Under the pieces are notes generated by a model that saw only the letters and a list, made by a program, of their open reading frames with translations, was not told the DNA's origin and searched no databases. Below are positions 37,589 to 49,858 of a stretch of 64,000 nucleotides of DNA, piece after piece. This DNA comes from Anarhynchus alexandrinus. Taxonomy: Eukaryota > Chordata > Aves > Charadriiformes > Charadriidae. Positions within the stretch are counted from its first letter, which is position 1; each line of letters begins with the position of its first letter. The translations under genes and the position numbers were made by a program. The stretch covers positions 2,058,759-2,122,758 of the forward strand of contig VUYV01000046.1 in NCBI GenBank assembly GCA_008711295.1, written 5' to 3'.

Positions 37589-38238
37589 TGTTATGGTTTG
37601 AGAAAACCCACAACAGTTAATTGTCATTTAGACAGTCATTCTATCACCCAATGACCCCTCCACACCCAGGAAGGCTAATCGGGAAAAAAACAAGGAAACC
37701 CAGGAGCTGAAATACAAACAGAGTTAATAGAATAAGACTAGATAATTAACGTTAATAGCACTAAAGAACCAATATTGATCCTGACACCAATATAGAATAT
37801 ACAAGGATTTTACTCAGCCAATTCTATTAGTAGGAAGCTGTGCAATCCCAGCAGTGGATAGCAAATGTCGGACTCTGAGCACTACAGCTTCAGGAGGAAA
37901 GGAAGGCCTCAGGAGTCCAGCACTGGGGCAAGAAGTTCTCTGGGTTGCCACCATCAAGGGAGAGAGAGAGCACTTCTCAGCAAACTTTCTGATTTATAGT
38001 GAATGTGACGTTGATGGTATGAAACAACCCTGTTGGCCAGCTTGGGTCAAGTGCCCAGGTCTCACTCCTCCTCATCCCTGCACCTGGCAAGCTCAAAAAC
38101 ACTGAGACCTTGAAACCCAGACACCATAGCTGGCTATAAAGTAAATATTTTCACAAATTCAGACACTAGAGTCTTCTAAAAATGTAGTTTCCCAAGCAAT
38201 AAAAGAGAAATTAGTCTGGTGTCGCTCAAACCAGGACA
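37589..38238 (-). mobile_element. Complete solo LTR with 5-bp target duplication
   Basis: The 650-bp element is bounded by TGTTATGGTTTGAG and CTCAAACCAGGACA, which form an imperfect terminal inverted repeat, and is flanked on both sides by CTACT (37584-37588 and 38239-38243). A 5-bp duplication is typical of ERVL/class III elements. Read on the minus strand it has the order TTGACCCAAGCTGGCCAAC, TTTCATACCATCAACGTCAC (a CRE-like site), then the TATA box ACTATAAATC. The U3 thus lies at high coordinates and transcription would run leftward. No internal retroviral genes remain. It is related to, but distinct from, the LTR at 29 kb. Confidence 0.88.
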
Positions 38239-41200
38239 CTACTGTGTAGCTTTCCGAGGACAGTCTGGCTTGCAGGCCATATTGCAATAGGGAGGTATTT
38301 GCCATTTGCTTGGGCTGATGAAAAAAAAAAAAAGAGCCAGAAAAAGGTATTAAAAATTTAATTTTCTTTTATATGACAATTAATTTCTCTTGCTGCTTTT
38401 TGGTGGTGAGAAGTGTATGTTTCTGCGCATTTAGATAGCAGGACTTCCATAATTACAGTTGAGCTCTGCTGGCTTACATCAAAAACTATCCATCCCTCTC
38501 CTGTCTCTTAATATTGCCTTCTGATGGGCTTACATCCCTGTGGGAGGATTTATCTTCTCCCATGTGGATAAGTTCTGCTGAGCATGGGGTGAGACTTATT
38601 GCTAGCACCCTGCTGCAGAGATTTTTGCCATGTCCCAAAGGTACAGTTCATCTAAGAGTCTTCCATCAGATTGCAGCTGAAATGAGCAAAGGGCAAATAA
38701 TTTTAAAATAAAAAAAAAAAAATTATGGTTTCTTTATTTTGTTGTTGATAGAGATCTTTCACCTTACTCTGGAGCAGATTGTGCCTGGGTTCTCAACATC
38801 TGGCACTAAATTAATTGCTGTGGACTGTTTGGTATCTCTGAAAGATTTTTCGGGCAGACTTAATCCCGTGAAGTGTCTTTCCCAAATTATTTAAAGATTA
38901 ATTTTAAGATATAGAGGAAACTCCATATTCCAGTATCGGTACCACCTAGCAGGAGATACCACCAAATCTTACTACAGCATTGCAATATAGATGCTCTGAA
39001 TACTACAAATAGATTACATTTTGGGATTTAGTTTTGAGTAGTTCCTCACTGTTTCCTTTCACATACAAATGAACCCCCTCACATCTCTGAAAGGATCTCT
39101 ATTGCATTCACATTAGCTATTGCTATTTCATGAACTTCATACTTGGAAAAAAAAAATCAGAACTATGCAGAAAGGAAATACAAATAGAAATCAAGACTAA
39201 TTTTGTGCTCTGCCCCTGGCAGTCAGCCTTTACTTCCCACCTTTCCATGAATGTCTGTAATGGTTGTTCCTCTTGCAGCTCCGCCAAGCTTGCAAAGCCC
39301 AGTTAACTGTCCAAATTTGAAATGGCTTGTTCTTTCCTCAGGAGCAATGCCACCAAGCAGCTAGCAAAAAATGAAGCTCTTCACTTTGTACACTGTTTGA
39401 GGGACACTCATTAATGGCCAGATTTTGGAGGGCCACACACCCACATACTCTGGCTGAAAGAGGTGCAGCCGCCCTGCACACCTGAGAAATACAGTCCTCT
39501 TTCAGTTCCAAAGACTGCTGTCAAATTAAACCTCACAGTGCTGTCTAAAGGCACTGTGCAAAATACGATCCTAAGAGAAAGATCGGAAAAGGGGGCTGGG
39601 GGAATCACTCCATTTCTGCTGTTGGCTTCCATTACTCCTGTTCAGCAGCGCACTGATGGGTGGCAGATTCATTGATTCTTTGCATAGCACAGGCTTTCAT
39701 CCAGATAATGTGATTATGAAAGCAGAAAGAGAGAATGTGTAAAGACAGAAGTAGAATTCAGTTTGGTAACTTCATTTTTTTTTAAGAAGGCTGAATTTTA
39801 AACAAACAGGTTCCTTTTATGTCCACTGCGACTAGTATCACAGTTACTGCTGAGAAGATTAGAAAGAACATTTTATATGTCTATAAATGTATAAACAACC
39901 TCTTTTACATTCTTGAAAGACATCTCAAACAATCATTTGGTCCAAAGTGGGATGGTCATTATTTGGAGAGAAAAATGTGACTACTTTTACAGTTTTAACT
40001 GCTTCAGAATAGATTTCATTGAACCAAAAAACCCAACTAGTTCTGGTTTTGCCATCTGCAATTTCAAACAGCAAAGTAGAAACCACATTGTGATATGTAA
40101 GGACTGTGCTGGAGGCTACTGAGAAAAATGTGCATCTTTACTTGAGATACTATGAGCAGAAATGATGCCTTATCACAAAAAGAATATTTCAGACCTCAAA
40201 TGAATGCAAAGAAGAGTAATGACTCTAATAGAATGCTGGGAGAGGTCACCTCCAGCAAAGCTATGAAGTTTAATACTATGAAATAATGGAAAAAAATAAT
40301 ACTCTGTAAGAAATAGATCAAGATCTTCTGTTTTTTCCCTAAGCACTGTCAATGAAACTAAATAGCCAGAAGTTCAAATTCAACCAACAAAAATGTTCTT
40401 TTCCTCATGATCTCTGCTTAAGATGTGCAAACTCCTGAGAACAGCAGTGAAAGTGAATTAGAAAGGGATTTGATGTTTGTACATGGATAACAAGAGACTC
40501 AGTGACGTTGGTGGTATGTTTTCAAGTGCATCATGAATCTTGTGCTTTGGCATCCAGAAGACTGATAAAGATCAGGTGAGATGGATCAGATTTCCCCCTT
40601 GTGCGTTTTAAGTGTGTCATCCCTTGAAGCCTCTAATAGCAAGGAGACACAATACACTGTAATAAACGGACAACTTTTCTGATCCAGGATGGTAATCTGG
40701 GATACCAGGCAAAAGTGCCTGAGGCTTTCAGCTAAGAGTTTGAACGTGATTCAGCAAACCATGGGAATTAAGTATGTACTTGAAATTAAACACTTATCTA
40801 AATGTGGTGTTGTATAGGAATATGTTTACTGTCAAGAAAATCTTCCTCTTCATAAAATGTTACAGGAAGAAGCTGTAAAAAATGAATGAAGTCAGCATGA
40901 ATTTGAAATTTTCCACTGAATGTTTTAAAGTTTTAAAGTGCCTATTCAGCCATAATACTTTTAGAGAATATTGCAGGCAGGCCTCAACTTTCTTCTGCTT
41001 AGTAAAATGCTTTCCCTGCTGCAATGGCCTCTCCATCACAACTGGCTAGCTGTATGCTGAATTTTTTTTTTGTTGCAATAGTGCAAAAATTCAGGAGCTG
41101 CATTCGAAATAGATCTGCGCACCGTGAGCATATGCCTGCACCAAAACAAAAATTTCAAGTGACCTGGGAATACCGGTTGCTCTTTCACTTGGAATTAAAA

Positions 41201-44200
41201 ACTTCATATCCTGGCAACCTAATCTAAGGGGGTTTTTTTTGTGTCTAATTTACTGTTATTAGTCCTGCCGACCCATCTCTAATTTCTATGTGAGTTGTCT
41301 TTATGAAAATATCAATGATCTGTGAGAAGGTTCAGGTTTCCAATTAACCTAGAGTGCACCTTTTGTTTGGTATTGTGTGGATTCTGTGGGATGGTAAAGA
41401 ATGGTTTAAACTCTGCACTTGGTTGATACATGTATTTCAAGAGACACGGGGTTTCTTTTCCTGTTCATACAGCATTTAACACAACACAGCTACAGGCTGA
41501 ACAATATACAAGCACACCTATATCCTTTCTCCAGGAAAGTATAAAAAGGAGGCAAGACATAAGAGCTGTTGTGTTGCTGAAAGTACATTTCTGGATGGAT
41601 GACACATTTCTCTGATACTTTATTGTTTAATTTCAACTTCAAGTAAATATCAGGGACAAGAAAATTCCTTGATGTGTTTTTGCTCAAGAGCAAGGTATGT
41701 GCTCCCTTTTAATAGATTCATAAAGAGAATGGTAGCAGTGTTGTTTAAGCCTTTTCCAGCATCTAAATCTTGCTAAATAATTCTATAAAAATCATAGCTG
41801 CAGTGAATAGTAATTAGGTTAGATTAGAAAGAACAGTGACTTCAGGTCAAAGAACGAGGTACCCTCTTTATGACAATGCCCAGGCAAAAAAACCCATCAT
41901 TGTTCACCGTTAACGTAACTGCAGGTCACACTTGTTTCATACAAAGCAAGCAGTCCAATTCCATTTCGAGAATGTTAAGGCCGGAATATATCCTTGTACT
42001 TTTTAGTACAGCTGTTAAGTTTCACCCAGTTAGCCTGTGCTTAGTCCTAAAGCTAGCTGAAAAGTCAACTGCAATTACACTGGGATGTGAGATTCACCAT
42101 GGCTGGACCTTAGAAAGATGAATCTCTGCCATATCTCCAGGTATTAGCCAACCTTTTCTAGTTTAGATGACCCAGGAGTTCAGAACAACTAAGCAAGTTT
42201 GTCCAAAAGACCACACCAGGTGCTCTGTGCACCCTGCTAAGCATTTAAACACGGATCAAAGATATTTAAAGGAACAAACTTTACAGGAAGTTTCCAAACA
42301 TCTCATTGACAGACTCTGATATGAGTTTGATATTCAACCATCTACCATTTTTAGCTGTTCACTTCAGCAGGATTTTTCTAGCTTATAGTACCCCATTTGC
42401 CACCCAGTTTCTTTGACTGTTTTGAGTAGTTCACAAATTTTCAAAGTGTGCTGTGTTCTTGAACACTTTCTACTGCTGTGGCTGCTTGCTTAGGGGGGTC
42501 AGAGGAGGTGAACATAGTCAAATAAATTTTCTATACCAAAATAATTGGATGAATTGCCTCATCAGAATCCTTTCAACTTGGTGAAGTTCTGCATTTCAAG
42601 GGATAATAGTCCATAAAAAGACCCTTTTTTTTTCCATTGAAAAGGTTAAATAAATAATGAAAGGAATGAGAAATACTGCACTACACTCTAACATTATGCA
42701 ATCAGCGTGGCTGATGTGATTTATCAGTCTTTTACAACTCCTTTTGCTGCCAAAGGAACTGTTCCATGAAAAATATCCTGTAGAGCCGGAGAGATGATTT
42801 TTCAGGTTTGTCTTATTTTTATGACACACATCAATGTAGATTCAATACATTTGTAGAAAAAGCACACCAGTCACAGAAATCTTCCCTTTGCTTCTTTCCA
42901 TCCTCATTTTCCCCCAGGGTTCCCTGTGTGGGGACTATGCCCTCCCGCTTCCCTCTGAACCACTAAGCCAGCAGCCCAGAGTTGTATGCCCGCAAGGAAC
43001 ACAACTGTTTTCCTTGCTATATGCTTAATATTTAATATGTAACATTCAGCCCTGTGTTCTAAGTTAAATCCTTCAATAGACTATGCATTATTCAACAGAG
43101 GAAAGTTAGAATGTTAAATAAGCAGGAATTTAGGATCCATTTATATGAATGGGCCTGATTACATAACATTTCCTTGCTTTATTGAGGGTTCATTACTACT
43201 TTTAATTCTTTCATTATTTGATTAAGTTGAAAGTGAAGCAGTTTGGCATCCAGGACAGTTCTAGCATTGACCTCCTTTCTTCTAGATAAGTACAAATGTG
43301 CAGTTAGTAGCTAGCCCGAGTGCGTAATGCATGCAAAATTAATAGATGGGCAAAATCTGCTTGAGTGTTACAAAATCTAAACAAATGAATGTGCTGGGAT
43401 TTTTTTTTTTCCCCTCATAGTTTCTCACAGAGGTTTAGAGGTATTTTTGCGGAGTATTCTTTTAGTAAAGAGAGTGGAGGATCCATATTTGCTGGCACAT
43501 GTGAATTACTTATGCATTCCCAGCTCCTATTGTTATTTATCTCACAATAACAACAGGAGTCCCCACCAGACCGATTTGCTGTGTGAGCACATCCTAAGAC
43601 TGAGGTATCTTCAGTGAACCACAGAGCTCACAACCGAGTCTAGAGAAAGGCCAAAGAACAGCAGCACAGGTTTTCCATGCTTTATTTATTGACCAGGGAT
43701 TTAAGTATGAGAAAAATCTGGGGGAAGTTTTACCAAGGTGTTTGGTTGCCTCACTTCCATTTAAATGAATGTAAATTAAGTGCCAAATTGCCAGTTTAAA
43801 AACTGGCTTACAGTGACATCTAAAAAAATTATACCATGTCTTGGCTAGAGGCATAAATTGCCCTCAAGTTTGCTGATACCCATTCCGAAATAAGTCCATT
43901 TTTTAGCAGAACCACTGGAATCATTTGGTGCTTGATAAATAATACTAACCTCCCCACCCCAGTGCAAAACCTAGAGCTGCTATGATATCACCCCTCAAGA
44001 AGCAGGAGACATGGCTGTTAGCACTCATCCTATCTTCCTGCAGCGGCAGAAATTCAATCTAACAAATCCCCTCTGAGATCTGAGGAAGAAGATGGTGTCT
44101 AGTAGTATCAAGAGAAGCAATTTTTTTTCTCTCTCCAGTCCATGACAAACCTTATCAATCCTGCCCGCGCCGTTCTTGGATTGTTAGAAATCACCTTGTA

Positions 44201-44900
44201 ATTTTCCAACCTAAGTCTATTTCTGAACATTATATATCAAATTGATCTTGTGCCAGTATCATACTTAAAGTTAGCTAACTCTTCCACTATCTTGACATTC
44301 ATCCTTTACAGGCATGAGTCACCTCATTCTCCCTCAACCTTTATATTCCTACGCCAAGTCAAGCTTTTTGTGTATCCTTGTCCCCACACGATCTTAGTTG
44401 ACCTTTTTTGTTCCTCTTTCCATTTACGTTCTTTTCTCTTGAAAAGAGGTGCTTAGAAATGTAAATACAATTCCATCTGCGACCACACCAGGCTTTTTTA
44501 CAACTGTATGCGTAATACCTTACCTGTACTAAACCAAATTCAGAACACTTTGTTGTTTTTACCTGAAGTGTGTTGGCATTGTCCCTGCTGTGAGGAACTT
44601 GCTCGTGGGTCTGAGCTCTCACACGCACAGAAAAGAAGCTCCTTGGAGATGAACCAAGAGGGGGTGCAGTCTGTTGGACTTGCGGTAATAAGGGCCATAG
44701 TGGTCCACAAAGGAAATAAGTTGACTTTGAAGACACAAATTGGTGTTTAGTTCCTCTCCAGGGGACAGTTTTATCCGTATTAGCATATGATTCAGTATCC
44801 CTTCACATTTAGGTCATTTGATGGCCTTTTTGTTTTTGTTTTTGTTTTTTTCTCCACACATATATGTTGCAACAACATCCCCGCTGCATTCACAGCAAAT
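38239..44900. other. No gene recognised
   Basis: Unique AT-rich sequence, the longest interval in the right half without a recognisable repeat. It has A runs near 38320 and 38709 and T runs near 41060 and 43401. The block at about 43030-43230 reads like conserved non-coding DNA. Open frames are all under about 130 codons and unrecognised. Confidence 0.5.
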
Positions 44901-44929
44901 AAATATATCAGACTATCAGGTGTCCGTGC

Positions 44930-45756
44930 CCCGGTGCTGGCAGCAGTGGGGCTGCGGTGCGGCCTGTGTGCGGAGGTGCCGGGGCTGCCCCGTGGCGGAC
45001 ACAGGCGGTGCCAGCCGGTGCCAGCCGGCTCCAACGGCCCCACCGCAGGACACAGCTGAGCCCCTCAGCCAAGCTGGGGGCGCCCAGCGGGGGGAAAAGA
45101 GGTTTGCGGCAGGGCCGAAGGCGGCCCAGGCAGAGGAGGAGGAAGCCCAGGAGGGAGCAGCAGCAGAGGGAGCCCGAGGGCGGAGGAGGAGGAGGGCAGG
45201 AGGTGCTGCAGGCCCGGAGCAGGGATCCCCTGCAGCCCTGCAGAGACCCCGCTGGAGCAGAGACCCAGCCTGCAGCCCGGGGAGGGCCCCAGGCCGCAGC
45301 GGGGGGATATTTCCTGCAGGAGCTGCGGCCGTGGAGAGCCCCGGCGGGAGCAGGTTGTCCCTGAAGGACTGCAGCCCGGGGCAGGGCCCGCGCTGGAGCA
45401 GGGAGAGGGGGGAGGAGGGAGGAGCGGCCCAGAGGGGCTGCCAGGGACTGACCGCAGCCCCCATCCCACCCCTGCGCCCCCCGGGGAATGGGGAAAAGGA
45501 TGGGGGGAATGTGTTTTTTTAAAATGTTTGTCTTTGTTCCTCAATATCAGAACCTATTTTAATTGTGAATAAATGAAATTAATTTTTCCCATGGATTACT
45601 GTTTTGCCCGTGATGGTAACTGGTTAAGTAACCTCCCTGTCTTTATTTTGACCCATGACTTTCTCATCCCATTTTCTCCCGCCGTACCACTGAGGAGGAG
45701 GAGTAAGTGAATGGTTGGGTGGGAGTTTGGCCCTTAGCCAAGGTTAACCCACCACA
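44930..45756 (+). mobile_element. GC-rich solo LTR of an avian endogenous retrovirus
   Basis: The right edge is exact: AAGGTTAACCCACCACA ending at 45756. Inside lie, in order, GGTGCCAGCCGGCTCCAACG, CCACCGCAGGACACAGCTGA, several GCAGCCC...CTGGAGCAG units, GACTGACCGCAGCCCCCATC, a polyadenylation signal AATAAA (45568-45573), TGTTTTGCCCGTGATGGTAA and a U5 with TTGACCCATGACTTTCTC. These are landmarks of a long LTR family common in birds, with transcription to the right. The usual TATA segment before 45100 is degraded. The 5' boundary is approximate and I found no target duplication. No internal retroviral genes adjoin it. Confidence 0.82.
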
Positions 45757-48190
45757 GAGAAATGTAGGCGTGACCATATCTGGTTCTTATAAGGCTTCTC
45801 AGGGCGATTTTTAATGAATCTCAGTGTCCCTTGTTTTTTACCAAGGGGCAAATGGCATGTGTTGTGGCATCAATTGATGTGTCCATTTCACTTTGCCTTC
45901 ATCACGGTTATGTTGCATTTCCTCTCTGTTTTCGGACAGCTGAGAGAAGCATCTTCGCTCTCCTTGCTCCCTGAGAAGAGACTGGAAGCATGAAGGTTGT
46001 GCTCTGCATTTTTGCATGCTTATGAGAGCCCACTCTGAGCCAGAAGCCATATAACATGGATATATGTGTCGGTATCCAAGTTAGTAAGTCCTTCTGAGAG
46101 CCCTTGATCTATACGAGTTCAGGCTTTGAGCCACGCTAATGCAGCTGCATGTCTCTGCCTATGCACTCAGCCAGCAGAGACTGGCTATTTTTGTTTCCTC
46201 TGCCTGCATAAATCCACAAGATATATTCTGAGTGACCCCAGACTGAGGTTTGCCAGGAAAAATCATGGCTTTGAAAAACAGCAGATTTTTTTTTATTTAT
46301 TTCAGCATTCAGAAGAAAGCAGCTTCCCAAAACACCTATGCATGCCCTGCATAGCACTAAATGTTATGTGCGTGAGATACTGCAGTCTGTATTTGCATTT
46401 ATGCTGAGAGAGCAGTGCTGCACAAGGAGGTGTGTTTGTAAATAGTACTGAGACATCCCTCTGAATTACAGCAGTCTGCTAGGTTCCTGACGGTGAGAAG
46501 AGACATGCTAAGGATGTGCAAAAGAGTTAAGCGTGATTGCTTCACCCCAGGTGAGATTCAGAGCTTTCTGTGTGGCCGTGACTGACTTGCAAGAGAAGTA
46601 TTCGCTCAAGCTGTCCTGAGATACGAGGTGAATTGTCTCACACGTTTATGAGCTGGCTGCTTCTGGCAGCATGAGGGAGATAAACTCTCTGATGTTTGTA
46701 AATGTGCATGTCGCTTCTGGTGTGCGTGTGACTTCTGTCTCTGCACCAGAGACCACCAATGGCTGGGAGTGATAGAAATCTCATCTTTGTCTCCCAAATA
46801 CAAGAAGCTCAGTGGATGAGGTTACAGGAACACACATAATGGCTCATCAGTGTTTGCAGGTGCGGAAGAAGTGCAGGACCAGGATGGAGTGAGGAAGCAT
46901 GCAGTGAAATGAGTGCAAGCAAGTGAATCTCATTTTAATGATTGTTTAGCCTGGGGTGTTGGTCACTGTCACTCAGATATGCTTGTAGTACCAGTATGCG
47001 TGCAAAGGTGTGAAGGACCTTTCTGGTTTGTTCTGCACTAGAGCTCACTCTGCATATGGTCTTATTGCCCTGAGTTATCTCCCATCAGCTGCAGGAAGCA
47101 TGTAAGCAACGGTCCTTCAACCTGAGGGTCTGAATGAAATTTTTTCTTTTAATGAAATTTACTGCTTTGGTTCACAAGGATTACTTAAGAGAAAATAAAA
47201 TGCTATGCAATTATGATCATTGATACAGATATTTAAATAAAAATAATCCAAATTTATTATGGAATTCAAAAAGAAAGGGTCAAAATTACTAATAGACAAT
47301 TTTTATTTCAGTGGCTGAATGATGAGTGATAACCTTGATGGTTTGTTTCTAATCTGCCCTCTAGTGTTCAGGACACCTTGTCTTATGGTGCATGCTCATG
47401 TCCAAGGACTTGTTTGAGCGTGGGAAATGAACAAGTGAAGTGCAGAAAAAAATGGAAACGGAATAACAATTGAAATAGTGGAAAAAACTTTCTAATGTCC
47501 TTCACAGTAAGAATTTAAAGGATTCAGTTTAATTCATTGATTTCTTTTATTAGAGAAACAGGAGAAAAAAATACATTGCAAAACTGATCAAAAGCTGCAA
47601 TCTCATCTCAGATTTCTTAGTCTTTTAAAAGATTAAGATGACAAAATCTTTGCGTGTATGTCAAATTAAGGAAAGATTGATATGATCAGAGTTTATTTTC
47701 CTTGTGATTGAAATAGGTTTGTTGAACTTTCCTAGACATACCTTTTGGGTAATTTAAAATGTAAATTTATGGTAATTTAGAACTTGAGAAATACAAATAT
47801 GAGAATGTTTTAGAAAACAACTTTGTATTGAAACTGAGCTGTTCCTTTAGAACCAGCATTGTATTAGTCATCTTCTCAAAATATTTTTAACATTTCAAAT
47901 TCAATAGGAAAAGATATTTTGCATAAAAAAGTATTAACTCATTCTGGAATCGTAGGCTGAAACTGCACTTACATTAAATGTGCACTAAAACTATGCATAC
48001 CTAGCTTAGTTCTGTAAGACCCAAATTTGTGTTTGTGCCTATATAGATAAAGCATACACACACATATAGTATCTTGTCAATATGTAATTATGGACTTAAT
48101 TATATTGTGTGTATATATTTATATATGAAATGTCTATGTGCATTTGTATAAATTCACATATATATATTTACAGGGTGTATCTGTGGACAT
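45757..48190. other. No gene recognised
   Basis: Unique sequence that becomes very AT-rich toward the right. An AT/GT-rich simple-sequence region at about 48050-48175 (TATATATTTATATAT-like) precedes the next CR1. Confidence 0.5.
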
Positions 48191-48784
48191 AATAGTGTGG
48201 CCAGCAGGACTAGGGAAGTGATTGTCACCCTGTACTCATCACTGGTGAGGCCGCACGTCGAATACTGTGTTCAGTTTTGGGCCCCTGACTACAAGAAAGA
48301 CATTGAGGTGCTGGAGCGTGTCCAGAGAAGGGCAACAAAGCTGGTGAGGGGTCTGGAGAACAAGTCTTAAGGACTGGCTGAGGAAACTGGGGTTGTTCAG
48401 CCTGGAGTAAAGGAGGCTGAGGGAAGACCTTATCGCTCTCTACAACTACCTGAAGGGAAGTTGTAGCCAGGTGGGGGTCAGTCTCTTCTCGCAAGTAACA
48501 GGTGATAGGACAAGAGGAAATAGCCTCAAGTTGCACCAGGGGAGGTTTAGGTTGGATATTAGGAAAAATTTCTCCCCCGAAAGGGTTGTCAAGCATTGGA
48601 ACAGGCTGCCCAGAGAAGTGGTGGAAGCGCCATCCCTGGAGGTATTTAAAAGACACATAGATGTGGCACTTAGGGACATGGTGGTTTTTTAGTGATGGTT
48701 TTGGCAGTGCTGGGTTAAGGGTTGGACTTGGTGATCTTAAAGGTCTCTCCCAACCAAAATGATTCTATGGTTTTATGATGCTAT
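48191..48784 (+). mobile_element. CR1 LINE, longest copy in the window, inactivated
   Basis: About 590 bp of CR1 covering more of ORF2 than the other copies ([18 protein letters not shown], then [16 protein letters not shown]), followed by the 3' UTR and degenerate ATTCTATG units. The frame is destroyed: AAGTCTTAAGG replaces the usual tyrosine-glutamate segment with a stop, and GAGTAAAGG adds another. It belongs to a different subfamily from the 32.1 and 49.4 kb copies (GCATTGGAACAGGCTGCCC, GGACATGGTGG). Confidence 0.95.
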
Positions 48785-49401
48785 AAATATGAATGTGTGT
48801 GTATATGTGTATTTATTTATACAAATGCATGTGGGATTCTAGATCATTAAAACATAAAGAACTAGAAAACTGGGACTTCTGCATTGTTTTTGTAGATTCT
48901 TGGGGAGTTGGAACAAAGTACTCAGCCTCATACTTCAGACCACCTGGCTGAGTTTCTCATTGTGGTACTTAAATAGTATTTAAGACATTTGACTTTTAGC
49001 TCCCCCTGGAAGCAGACATGTGCAAGAGTCCTTGTGCTGTTCTAGGGGACACCCTTAGGGAGGATACAGTGCCTAATCCCTCTTGCCTGCAGGCTGGCCC
49101 ACCTTCACTGAGCAGGCAGAGAAATCACTAGCTTTGGTAGACACTGGTTCTGGTTTCCAGGCATATTTCCGGGAAATTGGGAGCCCTTTCAGGCCTCCAA
49201 GGGGGATTCAGTCTACTGGCGCCCTAAGATGAAGTAGCCCAAAATGACTGAGCTTGATTCTGGTATTTTCCCTAGCTACTGCTGAGGGTATGCTGGAGAT
49301 AAGCTCAAATGGATGTTATTTGAATGGCTTTCTGGAGACCCAGGTCTCTGCAGAAGAGGGAGCCCTCCTACCTAAGCAGATTGAATTTCCCCATGGTGAT
49401 T
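48785..49401. other. Unique spacer between two CR1 copies
   Basis: It begins with a TATATGTGTATTTATTTATA-like AT-rich run resembling the sequence left of the 48.2 kb CR1, then continues as ordinary unique DNA. No gene recognised. Confidence 0.5.
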
Positions 49402-49858
49402 AGAGCCACAAGGATGATCCAAGGGCTGGAGCACCTCTCCTATGAGGAGAGGCTGAAAGAGTTGGGGCTGTTCAGCCTGGAGAAGAGAAGGCTCCGGGGA
49501 GATCTTGTTGCGGCCTTCCAGTACCTAAAGGGGGCCTACAGGAGAGCTGGGGAAGGACTTTTTACTAGGGCATGTAGTGATAGGACGAGGGGGAATGGCT
49601 TCAAACTGGAAGAGGGCAGGTTTAGATTGAACATTAGGAAGAAGTTTTTCACTTTGAGGGTGGTGAGGCACTGGAACAGGTTGCCCCGAGAGGTTGTTGA
49701 GTCCCCATCCCTGGAGGTGTTCAAGGCCAGGCTGGACGTGGCCTTGGGCAACCTGGTCTAGTGGGTGGTGTCCCTGCCTATAGCAGGGGGGTTGGAACTC
49801 GATGATCTTCAAGGTCCTTTCCAGCCTAAACCATTCTATGATTCTATGATTCTATGAT
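49402..49858 (+). mobile_element. CR1 LINE, 5'-truncated, ORF2 C-terminus intact
   Basis: An unbroken frame to 49761 encodes about 119 residues of the CR1 ORF2 C-terminus: [53 protein letters not shown] and [19 protein letters not shown], ending LGNLV-stop. The 3' UTR and three ATTCTATG units follow. It is the best-preserved CR1 here and a close relative of the 32.1 kb copy. The polymerase domain is absent, so it is not autonomous. Confidence 0.95.

Noticed and set aside
44818..45544. Overlapping ORFs of 135-234 codons on both strands
   Set aside because: They lie in a GC-rich LTR where stop codons are rare. The translations are Gly/Ala/Pro/Arg-rich and mutually overlapping, with no known domain.
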